64,000 nt of DNA from Paraburkholderia sp. CNPSo 3274 (GTDB taxonomy: Bacteria; Pseudomonadota; Gammaproteobacteria; Burkholderiales; Burkholderiaceae). Made by a program: the position numbers and the translations under genes. Position 1 is the stretch's first letter; each line of letters starts with the position of its first letter. The stretch covers positions 1 through 64,000 of the forward strand of contig NZ_JAMBPR010000037.1 of assembly GCF_024206475.1 (NCBI RefSeq). The letters run 5' to 3'. The notes beneath the pieces are model-generated. The model was not told where the DNA came from and made no database searches. It saw only the letters and a list, made by a program, of their open reading frames with translations. This document shows positions 1 through 7,126 of this stretch, in pieces.

Positions 1-990
1 GGTGCGGAGGAAGGTCATCAGGTCGGGCTGATCCCGCCATTGCTTTTGTCCTTCGGCACCGCCTTCCACTTCGCATGTCGCTAGCGCCCGCGCCTTTGTT
101 TCCAGATTGATCTCGGCGTAGATATTGGTCGTCTCCAACGAAACGTGCCCAAGCCAGCCGCGTATCGTATTGATGTCGACACCGGCCTGGAGTAGTAGCG
201 AGGCGGTCGTATGCCGAATCACATGTGGGTGCACATTCTTGCCGGCAAGCGACGGCGCGTTGGCTGCAGCACGGATAGCGCGGCGCTTGACCAATGCATG
301 AATGCCGGAGCGCGTCATCGTCTGGTGGAATCGATTGAGGAACACCGGCGCGTCTGCGGCCCTCCCCTCGGACTCTGAGCGCAACGCATCGAGTGTGGAT
401 TTCCAGAGCGGGCAGCGGCGATGTCTGTTCCCCTTGCCGACGATGCTGACCGAGCACGTGTGCCAGTCAACGTCGCCAATCTTGAGCTGCGCAGCTTCGC
501 TTGCACGCGCTCCTGAGTTAAACATGAAGAGCAGTAACGCATGTTCGCGCTGCCCCTGCGCTGTATTGACGTCAGAGGCAGCGAGCAGGGCGTCCATTTC
601 CTGCCTGCTAAGGTAGCTGATCTCCGGCCGACTGGTTCTCTTGACAGGAATCAGATGAATCTGTGCCCACCAGTCGACGTATTCAGGCGCATGTTCGCCG
701 ATGAAACGAGCCAGCGCATGGATGCCGCCAAGCCGCTGATTTCGTGTGCTGACCGTACAGTGGCGTTGTTCTTCCATGTGCGTCAGGAACAGACGGACCA
801 TTTGCGCGGAGAGATCATCAACGGTCAGGCGATCGATCCGCTTGTCGACCTTGGCGGCTAAATACGGAAGCAACAGCATGAGCATGTCGCGGTAACTTCT
901 TTGCGTATTGACGGCAAGGTTACGTTCGCCCACCAGATACTCAATCAGGAAACGTCGGATCCACGGACCCAGCAGGGATGAGTTATTCAT
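1..990 (-). CDS. tyrosine recombinase, third of trio (3' end outside window)
   Basis: XerC/XerD-like site-specific recombinase. The reading frame runs from ATG 990 to the window edge without a stop (about 330 codons). Catalytic-domain signatures are visible: an arginine motif NSGARASEA, the box HVIRHTTAS, then GWLGHVSLETT and the nucleophile region TNIYAEIN. The N-terminal half carries a SAM-like core-binding domain. The start overlaps the end of the upstream recombinase, so the two are translationally coupled. Such trio members probably act together at the element ends. Which sites they recognise cannot be read here. Confidence 0.85.
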   Translation of the reverse strand, partial: MNNSSLLGPWIRRFLIEYLVGERNLAVNTQRSYRDMLMLLLPYLAAKVDKRIDRLTVDDLSAQMVRLFLTHMEEQRHCTVSTRNQRLGGIHALARFIGEHAPEYVDWWAQIHLIPVKRTSRPEISYLSRQEMDALLAASDVNTAQGQREHALLLFMFNSGARASEAAQLKIGDVDWHTCSVSIVGKGNRHRRCPLWKSTLDALRSESEGRAADAPVFLNRFHQTMTRSGIHALVKRRAIRAAANAPSLAGKNVHPHVIRHTTASLLLQAGVDINTIRGWLGHVSLETTNIYAEINLETKARALATCEVEGGAEGQKQWRDQPDLMTFLRT

Positions 991-1924
991 GTTGCACCTC
1001 AAGGACGTATGTTTCAAAGCGCGTGCTCGCTGCATTCAGCAACTCGGGCGTCAGGGTAAGGTAGCGTTGGGTGCCCGCGAGATCGATGTGGCCGAGATAG
1101 GTCGCGAGCTGCGGCAACAACAGTTGCAAATCCGCGCCGCAGCGATACCAGGCGATTAGCCGGTGCACTGCGCCTGAGTGTCGCAAATCATGCAGCCTCG
1201 GCTGGCAGGACGCACCGCCTTCGCGTTGGATATTTGCCAGAGTACGCTGTCGCTGAAAGGCCTTGCGCACAGCTTTCTGGCTCAGGGGGCGACCATCGCG
1301 TAAGCAGAAGAACGGCGCATCCGGTGCCTGCCCAAATCTCTGGTTGCGTTGCCGGGCATAAGTTTGCATCGCTCTATTCAGATCTACGCCTAGCGGAACC
1401 AGCCTGGATCTATAGAATTTGCTCTCGCGCACGTGCAGGACGGCTTCGTCGAGATCGACGTCCTGCATGGTTAGCCGCAAGGCTTCGCCATGGCGGAGGC
1501 AACCGCCGTACAGAATGAGAATGAGTGCACGCAAAACATATGCATCCAGCAGACCGCGTGGACTGCATGCCGCCGACGCCACGTCGAGCAGGCGCTTTAA
1601 TTCCTGCTGCGAATAAATATAGGGTGTCAGCGGTGGCGGCAATCTCGGACTGTAGCGAGGAAGCGGCGAAGCCTGGACATATCCACGCGAGAGAGCAAAA
1701 CGAAACAGGCAGTCAAGTACAGACCTTCTCTTCCGCCAATGGTTAGTCAGCGGCCTGTTGCCTGTCAGAAAGTCCTGTACCTGTCCGACCGTGACCGATT
1801 CCACATCAATGTTGCCATCAACCCGGTGGCAGAATGAGGCAAGCGTGGCCGCCTCGGAATTGAAGCGCATGCCCAACGCCCGTTTGTGGCTCACGTATTG
1901 GGCGACGAGTTCGGAGAGCTTCAT
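983..1924 (-). CDS. tyrosine recombinase, second of trio
   Basis: A 313-residue phage-integrase family recombinase. Visible signatures are YGGCLRHGEA (first catalytic Arg), HDLRHSGAVH (His-x-x-Arg box), YLGHIDLAGT (second His) and TQRYLTLT (Tyr nucleophile), in the usual order. I chose ATG 1924 rather than the longer frame because GGGGAG sits 6 bases upstream and the ATG overlaps the TGA of the first recombinase. Its own stop overlaps the start of the third recombinase. All expected catalytic residues appear present, so it looks functional. Confidence 0.85.
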   Translation of the reverse strand: MKLSELVAQYVSHKRALGMRFNSEAATLASFCHRVDGNIDVESVTVGQVQDFLTGNRPLTNHWRKRRSVLDCLFRFALSRGYVQASPLPRYSPRLPPPLTPYIYSQQELKRLLDVASAACSPRGLLDAYVLRALILILYGGCLRHGEALRLTMQDVDLDEAVLHVRESKFYRSRLVPLGVDLNRAMQTYARQRNQRFGQAPDAPFFCLRDGRPLSQKAVRKAFQRQRTLANIQREGGASCQPRLHDLRHSGAVHRLIAWYRCGADLQLLLPQLATYLGHIDLAGTQRYLTLTPELLNAASTRFETYVLEVQHE

Positions 1925-3162
1925 AGCAGACTCCCCAGATCGATTTCGGCTACACACCGCAGTCCGGTCAGGTCGACCTTCGCATAGATTCTCGTCGACG
2001 AAGCGCTGCGATGGCCGAGGTGATCACCGATCTCCTTCAGCGCAAAACCCGCGTCGAGTAAGTGCCGGGCGTTGGCGTGCCTCAGGCAATGTGCGCCACG
2101 CCGCGGAATATCGATGCCCAGCGTCGTGAGACGCGAGCGGACAATGCCGCTTACGCGTCCGGGTGACAGCGGTCGGATCGGCGCCTCGACCGACAGGAAG
2201 AGCTCTCGATGGGCGCTTCGTGGACGCGCTTCCTTCAGGTAGCGCAGAATGGCGTTTCCAACGGTTGCCACCAGCGGGTATTGCTGTGTGCAGCGTTGCT
2301 TCGGACGATTGACATGAAGGATCTCGCCGCACCAGTCGATGTCCTCCAGACGGAGCCGTACTACCTCGCCGCGCCTCAGTCCGTAAACAACCAGCAGCAT
2401 GATCATCGCACGGTTGCGTAGATCGATCGTGCTCTCGCCGACAAAGCTGGCGACAAACCTTTGCACGTCATCCCAGTTCAGCCCGAGCGGCAACCCCTCC
2501 TCTCTATACACCACAGGTGCCTCAATGCCCGACGCAACGTTGGTAGCCCACCCTTGTCCTTCTGCGTACCGGAAGAAATTGCGCAGCGTGCTCGCAAGCG
2601 CGTGCAATGAGACTCTGCTCCAGCCGCGGTTGCCTTGATAGGCGAGGTAGGTGTCGACATCGTGGATGGTGAGAGCATCGAGTGCCTTGTCAGGGCGACA
2701 GACCATTGCCAGAAAATGGCCGATCTCATCACGACAGGTTGAAATCGTGGCAGAGGAAAGTCCTCGCTGGTCGCGCATGAAATCGACGTAGTGCTCGACA
2801 TAGCGAACAAATGGTTCTTCTATAGGATGCCGTTCCTCCAGACGCCCCAGAAAACGCAGCCAGGCCGTCGCGGTATGGATGAACAGAAGCCGCGAGCTGC
2901 GGGACTCGTTCGTGCGCTCACTTCGGAGAAGTCGAATCCGATGGTCAACCGCAAACGCGATTTCCTCGTGCGTTATTAACCGCGGGCGGGACAGATCAAT
3001 GCTCTGTGAAAAAACCAGCAGGATCCACGCGATCTTCCGAATCGACCTGAGCGGATAACCCTGTTCCTGACAATGTACGAGGAAGCGCTTCCTGGATTCC
3101 ACGCAGGGCGCGAGATTGTGGGCAGCAAGAACATGCGGACGCGTAAAGAGAGTCTCGAACAT
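1921..3162 (-). CDS. tyrosine recombinase, first of trio
   Basis: A 413-residue recombinase, the longest of the three and first in the transcription unit. The C-terminal catalytic domain shows YGLRRGEVVRL, HCLRHANARHLL, DHLGHRSASS and TRIYAKVD, which supply Arg, His-x-x-Arg, His and the Tyr nucleophile. The N-terminal third has the SAM-like core-binding fold expected of integrases, plus an extra segment typical of longer trio members. A GGGGG run just upstream of ATG 3162 serves as ribosome binding site. It lies inside an inverted repeat, which may mean that expression is controlled at this site. Confidence 0.85.
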   Translation of the reverse strand: MFETLFTRPHVLAAHNLAPCVESRKRFLVHCQEQGYPLRSIRKIAWILLVFSQSIDLSRPRLITHEEIAFAVDHRIRLLRSERTNESRSSRLLFIHTATAWLRFLGRLEERHPIEEPFVRYVEHYVDFMRDQRGLSSATISTCRDEIGHFLAMVCRPDKALDALTIHDVDTYLAYQGNRGWSRVSLHALASTLRNFFRYAEGQGWATNVASGIEAPVVYREEGLPLGLNWDDVQRFVASFVGESTIDLRNRAMIMLLVVYGLRRGEVVRLRLEDIDWCGEILHVNRPKQRCTQQYPLVATVGNAILRYLKEARPRSAHRELFLSVEAPIRPLSPGRVSGIVRSRLTTLGIDIPRRGAHCLRHANARHLLDAGFALKEIGDHLGHRSASSTRIYAKVDLTGLRCVAEIDLGSLL

Positions 3163-3194
3163 GATATTCCCCCATCATTGATCAGTGGAATATC
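3163..3194. repeat. 8-bp inverted repeat at recombinase start
   Basis: GATATTCC at 3163-3170 is repeated in inverted form as GGAATATC at 3187-3194, separated by 16 bases. It lies immediately in front of the first recombinase gene and covers its ribosome binding site. It could be an operator or part of the element terminus. Confidence 0.45.
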
Positions 3195-3364
3195 AGTATC
3201 AGCCTGAAAATTATGTCGTCATGGAAACGTCAACGCGATAGACGATGGGGGTTGTTGAGAACCACTGTGACATATTTTTTACCGCACCATACTCGTGGCG
3301 GCCGGCCAAAACAATTGTCGCTGCCCAGCCGAGCGTGAATCCGACGCGTGCCGCCGCCTGAGCG

Positions 3365-3565
3365 ATGGCAGTCAAATCACCGCGCATCGATGTATGCGCG
3401 TTCGATAGCAAAACCGGGCTATGCATCGGCTGCTTTCGAACACGCGATGAAATCCGGGACTGGAAGAAGCTGACTGACTTCCGGCGACACCAGATCCTGA
3501 ATGAGAAATCCCAGCGACGGGCGAAAGTGACTCGGGGCGCACCGACAACCCACGCGGAAAGCTGA
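3365..3565 (+). CDS. DUF1289 family protein
   Basis: A 66-residue protein matching the small DUF1289 family: SPRIDVC, then a TGLCIGCFRT segment, DEIRDWKKLTD and QILNEK. The family usually has four cysteines that may bind iron-sulphur or zinc. Here the first (in the SPC position) is replaced by Arg, leaving three. Function of the family is unknown. It is the first gene right of the recombinase trio and reads away from it. No strong ribosome binding site is seen before ATG 3365. Confidence 0.75.
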   Translation: MAVKSPRIDVCAFDSKTGLCIGCFRTRDEIRDWKKLTDFRRHQILNEKSQRRAKVTRGAPTTHAES

Positions 3566-3759
3566 AGAGGCGGGCGTGCGGGACGCCACCACCTGAATGT
3601 CCAGTCTGCTGCGTCTTGCGGTCCGTTCGCGGGGAATCGGTCAACGGCAGAAGTGGGTCGGCTACCGAAGTTTGTAGCTCCGGCGCTTCAGCGGCTCGTG
3701 CCGCCGACCGGCATCATTCATCTGGCTCACCCCCCGGCATCGCATCTTCTACGATGCCT

Positions 3760-4185
3760 TCAGGTAATCGGCGCAGAGCGCATGAATCCGCTGGACAACG
3801 GGCGAGCGGTAGTCGAGGAACCAACCTGTGCGCAGATTGAAGGGTCGATGCAATCTGCATCGCCCTTCGGGAAGGGACGCACACTCTCTTGCCCGGCGAT
3901 CACGCGTGACGCCTCTACAAGCCTGGCACGCTCCAGCCAGTCACATTCAGCGTTGTTCGACCTCAGGCAGATCTGCACAGATTCAATCAGGTGATCCGTG
4001 CGCAGCCACACGCCCTCGCGTGCGAATGCAAAGAGCTGGCCGACCACAAGGAAGCACAGCAATTCGGTCCGGGCTTCGTCGTCAAGAAGTCTCAAAATGC
4101 GCCCCCCGGGATCTTGATGAATCCGTCGATAGGATAGCAGGCGATTCTCTGCGCGGATCTCCCCGCTCCGCATTTCCCTATGCAT
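3760..4185 (-). CDS. conserved-looking hypothetical protein
   Basis: Not recognised. The chosen start, ATG 4185, overlaps the last 8 bases of the hemerythrin gene and has AGGA a few bases upstream, giving a 141-residue product. The protein is mixed alpha/beta in character, with a hydrophobic stretch around RTELLCFLVVGQLFAFA, four cysteines and a basic N-terminus. Tight overlap suggests it is co-expressed with the hemerythrin protein. The C-terminal 20 residues are Ser/Thr-rich and less convincing. The reality of the gene rests mainly on the coupling and ribosome binding site. Confidence 0.45.
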   Translation of the reverse strand: MHREMRSGEIRAENRLLSYRRIHQDPGGRILRLLDDEARTELLCFLVVGQLFAFAREGVWLRTDHLIESVQICLRSNNAECDWLERARLVEASRVIAGQESVRPFPKGDADCIDPSICAQVGSSTTARPLSSGFMRSAPIT

Positions 4186-4747
4186 GGTCCTGTCCCGGCA
4201 CATAGGCATCAAGCGTAAACTTCCTGCGTAACGCGACAAAGCGCTCCAGCACATTATCGCCGAAAAGCGGGTCAACAATAGCCGGCACTGCCACAGCAAC
4301 CGCAGCCCAGTCCTCTTCAGTCAGCGCCTGTGCTGCGCGGCCCATCACATCCCGCTCCTCAGTGGAGATGTGGTGGCGGTAATACACAAGATACGTAGCG
4401 GTGGCGGCCTCGAGAGCCGCACGCGGTGCCAGTACGTCTCCCGCTGCGTCATTCAGGCGGTTAAAGAGTTCTTCTCCGGCCGTGGCAATTACGCGATGCT
4501 CTTGCAGAAGCCGGTTTACCACCAATTGAGTTCCCGGATTCCGTTTGACAAGCCGCGCATATGCAACGTCTTCCGGTGGATGATGAAACCGATCCGAATA
4601 ATCCCGCAAGTAGAAGAGAATATCGCTCATAAGGGCGTAGTCCGGACTCTCGCCCCGGTGGAAGGCAGCTACCTGTTCGTCCAGAAGGTCAAGTAGTCGA
4701 CCAAAATTGACGTGATCGGTATGCCAATTGGCAAGTGGGTTGGTCAT
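4178..4747 (-). CDS. hemerythrin (HHE) domain protein
   Basis: A 189-residue hemerythrin-like protein, expected to bind a di-iron centre and sense or handle O2, NO or oxidative stress in the cytoplasm. Candidate ligands are spaced as in the HHE family: H9/H12 (WHTDH), H55/H56 and E59 (FHHPPED), H84 (QEHR), H125/H126 and E130 (YYRHHISTEE). I chose ATG 4747 over ATG 4759 because GAGG lies at the right spacing only for 4747. A weak FNR-like sequence (CTGAC-N4-GTCAA, 4866-4879) lies upstream. A low-oxygen role fits the neighbourhood. Confidence 0.85.
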   Translation of the reverse strand: MTNPLANWHTDHVNFGRLLDLLDEQVAAFHRGESPDYALMSDILFYLRDYSDRFHHPPEDVAYARLVKRNPGTQLVVNRLLQEHRVIATAGEELFNRLNDAAGDVLAPRAALEAATATYLVYYRHHISTEERDVMGRAAQALTEEDWAAVAVAVPAIVDPLFGDNVLERFVALRRKFTLDAYVPGQDHA

Positions 4748-4970
4748 GATGAGCCTCATCGAAGCGAACTATGTGCGCGATAGGCAATCGCTCGTGTCGG
4801 CCTGGTCTCATGCGCCCACGGCGATCCGTGAATTTTGAATACGTTGGCGCCGACCTGAATGGGGGCTGACGCTAGTCAATGCGGGGCGCTGCAGCCTTCG
4901 CGTTTCAGCGGAACGGAAACAGCGTCATCAAACTACCAACAACCGAGTTCGTTGTTTCTTGCCTCTTGCG

Positions 4971-5324
4971 CTACAGGGCGTACTGCAGCGCAAGATCGAG
5001 TGCAATCACAACCATCGAACAACTGAGGCCAGTCAGAAGATTCGAAACACGGTGCTCGAAGTCGTGATGTCGGCCGATCGACACCGCAATCAGGAAAAGA
5101 GTCGCGACGACGACTTGGATTCCGACGAACACGAGCATGAGCATGAGCAGGAACTCATATCCCATAAATCTGAAATTCGAGAAATGCATTCCGTAGTCGT
5201 AGATCCACCTGCTCACTCGATGAATCTCGTACAGCAACAGGAGGATCGGAAACACGTAGCTGATGACGTAGGTCGGCATCGTTGCATGCCGCAGTTCGAT
5301 ATTGAAATGATGTGTGGCTTGCAT
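4971..5324 (-). CDS. small multi-spanning membrane protein, unknown function
   Basis: About 117 residues with three clear hydrophobic segments: near the N-terminus (YVISYVFPILLLL), in the middle (EFLLMLMLVFVGIQVVVATLFLIAV) and at the C-terminus (CSMVVIALDLALQ). Between them are charged, His-containing loops (GRHHDFEHR). No family recognised. GTG 5330 and ATG 5324 are both possible starts; AGGG is 4 and 10 bases away respectively. A perfect FNR box (5460-5473) lies about 140 bp upstream, so low-oxygen expression is plausible though the distance is longer than at other genes here. Confidence 0.6.
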   Translation of the reverse strand: MQATHHFNIELRHATMPTYVISYVFPILLLLYEIHRVSRWIYDYGMHFSNFRFMGYEFLLMLMLVFVGIQVVVATLFLIAVSIGRHHDFEHRVSNLLTGLSCSMVVIALDLALQYAL

Positions 5325-5459
5325 GGTCACTCTGCCCTACACGTCTCGCGGTCAGCGATCCCGCCCCGGCTGCTTTCGGGTACGACGCAAATCCACAATT
5401 CGCAACTCCAATGCGAGTCGACCTTGACTGCACCATGTTCCCGTTAGCGGCTCGACACA

Positions 5460-5473
5460 TTGATCTAGATCAA
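5460..5473. promoter_or_regulatory. FNR box TTGATCTAGATCAA (perfect palindrome)
   Basis: Exact match to TTGAT-N4-ATCAA and fully palindromic. It lies 137-143 bp from the membrane protein start on the left. A TAGCAA hexamer 21 bp to its right (5495-5500) would instead fit a rightward promoter, toward the truncated SDR gene. Direction unresolved. Confidence 0.7.
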
Positions 5474-5620
5474 AGTTGGGCAAAGTACGAGAGCTAGCAA
5501 GGAGCCCGCCGGAATAGCGGACTTTGCCCCCAGCGATTCGTCACAGCCGGCTAACGCGATTCAAGCCACTCAGAGAGGGTTTTCGCTTCGTCGGAATCCA
5601 ACGTAAGGACGACGGCTTTC

Positions 5621-5893
5621 ATGACGGGAGCGTTGGTGCGCGTCCACAACATGGCCAAAAACGCGGCTGTCACATACGCGCCAGAGAACGTCCGAGTTAA
5701 TTCGGTGCATCCTGGTCTTATTCGCACGCCGCTCGTCGTCTGTCAGTCGGAAGACATGAACGCCGGAATCATCAAGAACACGCCAATGGGCCGGATGGGT
5801 ACACCTGAAAAAGTTGCTGCCCGCTGGGTATTTCCGGCAAGTGACGAGTCCTCCTTTGTTACAGGCAGCGAGCTCGTCATCGACGGTGGGCAT
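5621..5893 (+). pseudogene. short-chain dehydrogenase, C-terminal fragment
   Basis: Only the last ~90 residues of an SDR remain: from just after the catalytic Tyr-x-x-x-Lys region, through ENVRVNSVHPGLIRTPLV and GRMGTPEKVA, to FVTGSELVIDGGH. The Rossmann nucleotide-binding half and catalytic Tyr are missing. The open frame then runs on into antisense of an alcohol dehydrogenase fragment, so the natural stop is also lost. There is no proper start. This is a deletion remnant; the parent enzyme class is clear but its substrate is not. Confidence 0.75.
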
Positions 5894-6301
5894 CTGGCGC
5901 GGCAGATGGAAGCAATAGCGGGCGTCGGCGACGGTGCGCGTCGCATAGCCACCGTCGATCGTGTAGCCGGTGAAGCCGGGCGCGTTGCAGAGGTTCTCGC
6001 GCCCGTCGGCGCAGAAACGGCAATGGCCGCAGGTATGCCCGAGCCACGGCACGCCCACGCGGTCGCCGGGCGCGAACCCCGTCACGCCTGCCCCGAACGC
6101 CGCGACCGTGCCGACGATCTCGTGGCCGGGAATGACGGGCCTTTTCGGGTGCGCGAGATCGCCGTCCACGACGTGCAGGTCGGTGCGGCACACGCCGCAC
6201 GCGCGCACATCGATCAGCAGTTCGCCTGCGCCCGGCGCCGGGTCGGGTAGATCGGCTTCCCGCAGTCGCGGATTCTCGCCGTCGAATATCATCGCTCGCA
6301 T
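5890..6301 (-). pseudogene. zinc alcohol dehydrogenase, N-terminal fragment
   Basis: From ATG 6301 (GGAGG 6 bases upstream) the frame encodes the N-terminal ~135 residues of a medium-chain zinc alcohol dehydrogenase: CGVCRTDLHVVDGD (catalytic zinc Cys), GHEIVG, and the structural zinc lobe CGHCRFCADGRENLC. After about YCFHLPRQMP homology stops and the frame continues as antisense of the SDR remnant. The Rossmann domain is gone, so the product cannot bind NAD. The intact ribosome binding site suggests the loss is recent. Confidence 0.8.
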
Positions 6302-6427
6302 CGCCAGCCTCCTCGGATCTACGTTCGGCGTCGCCCGGGGAAGCGGCACTTACATGCGGTCAAAACGCTTCAATAGCGTCCCAGCCTCCACGCCAACTTC
6401 CCACCATGCTGGCTCAATGTACCTGCC

Positions 6428-6883
6428 CTAACCATGCACAACCAAAACCGGACAGGACGATATTCGCAGAAAGCCCTCAGCGACACTGCCCAGCACAGCC
6501 CTGCTTACGCCGTGCCTGCCGTGGGTGCCGATCACGACCAGATCCGCTTCCTGCATTTTTGCGCAGCGCTGCAGGCATTCCGGGATCGAGTCGGATTTTC
6601 CAAGCGTCTCGCAGATCTCAACTGAGCACGAAACCTTCTGATCAATCGTCGCCCGCCTAACCTCTTCAAGCGCGAGGCGGCCGTCCTCGTTCAGCACCCT
6701 GCCGAGCGCCTCGGGATCGAAGTAGCCGGAGTACGGCGCAAGGCCCCACTTGTGCACGACGTACACAGCATGCACGCGGGCGTGCGCAAGTGCTGCGAGC
6801 GCCACGGCTTCCTGCGTAGCACGTCGCGCAGAATCATTACCGTCCACTGCCAGCAGAATCTTTCGATAAACGGGCTTTGCCAT
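6428..6883 (-). CDS. universal stress protein, single domain
   Basis: A 151-residue UspA-family protein. It starts KILLAVDGNDSARRA and ends with the full ATP-binding motif G-x2-G-x9-G-S (GTHGRHGVSRAVLGS) followed by CPVLVVHG. Proteins of this class bind ATP and support survival under energy or oxygen limitation. An FNR box centred 77 bp upstream with a TAGGGT -10 element 21 bp from it gives a direct low-oxygen promoter. It is divergent from acetyl-CoA synthetase, which has its own box. Confidence 0.92.
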   Translation of the reverse strand: MAKPVYRKILLAVDGNDSARRATQEAVALAALAHARVHAVYVVHKWGLAPYSGYFDPEALGRVLNEDGRLALEEVRRATIDQKVSCSVEICETLGKSDSIPECLQRCAKMQEADLVVIGTHGRHGVSRAVLGSVAEGFLRISSCPVLVVHG

Positions 6884-6926
6884 TTGACGGCTCCCCTGAT
6901 TCGCGTCGTGTCATGACGACGCATTG

Positions 6927-6967
6927 ACCCTACGCAACGGGCTCCGGTTTCGACTGATCTACGTCAA
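6927..6967 (-). promoter_or_regulatory. FNR-type promoter of usp: CTGAT-N4-GTCAA plus TAGGGT
   Basis: FNR-like box CTGATCTACGTCAA at 6954-6967. Reading leftward, TAGGGT (6927-6932) follows after exactly 21 bp, the spacing seen at several other promoters here. The usp start is 77 bp from the box centre. Confidence 0.65.
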
Positions 6968-7022
6968 CTGGTTGTGAATCGCAGGCGCGACGGCGGCTGC
7001 TTTCGCGTGCCCAAAATACTGG

Positions 7023-7063
7023 TTGATCTGAGTCAACCGCGCTCGCGAGCGAGCCACGAGACT
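7023..7063 (+). promoter_or_regulatory. FNR-type promoter of acs: TTGAT-N4-GTCAA
   Basis: TTGATCTGAGTCAA at 7023-7036, centred 97 bp upstream of the acetyl-CoA synthetase start. GAGACT at 7058-7063 occupies the -10 position after 21 bp but is a poor match. The box is paired with the divergent usp box. Confidence 0.6.
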
Positions 7064-7126
7064 GAAGCCGCACGACACGAGAGATGCTTGTCTTGATTGC
7101 CACCGCATTGCGCATGCGAGGAGACC

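Larger units (their letters stand above)
1..3200 (-). mobile_element. RIT-type element (recombinase in trio), partial
   Basis: Three tyrosine recombinase genes lie head to tail on the minus strand and overlap by a few bases (ATGA at 1921-1924 and an 8-base overlap at 983-990). This organisation is the hallmark of RIT elements, mobile units known from Cupriavidus, Burkholderia and other proteobacteria. The left end lies outside the window. The right end was not defined but should fall between the inverted repeat at 3163-3194 and the DUF1289 gene at 3365. Confidence 0.75.

Noticed and set aside
3566..3759. Possible gene between DUF1289 and the hypothetical at 3760
   Set aside because: Several overlapping frames but none with a ribosome binding site or protein-like composition.
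4866..4879. FNR-like CTGAC-N4-GTCAA upstream of the hemerythrin gene
   Set aside because: Two mismatches, 125 bp from the start and no -10 element at the usual spacing; not listed as a promoter.
5570..6349. One continuous minus-strand frame suggesting a 259-residue dehydrogenase
   Set aside because: Only the N-terminal part is dehydrogenase; the rest is antisense of the SDR fragment, so it is annotated as two pseudogenes.
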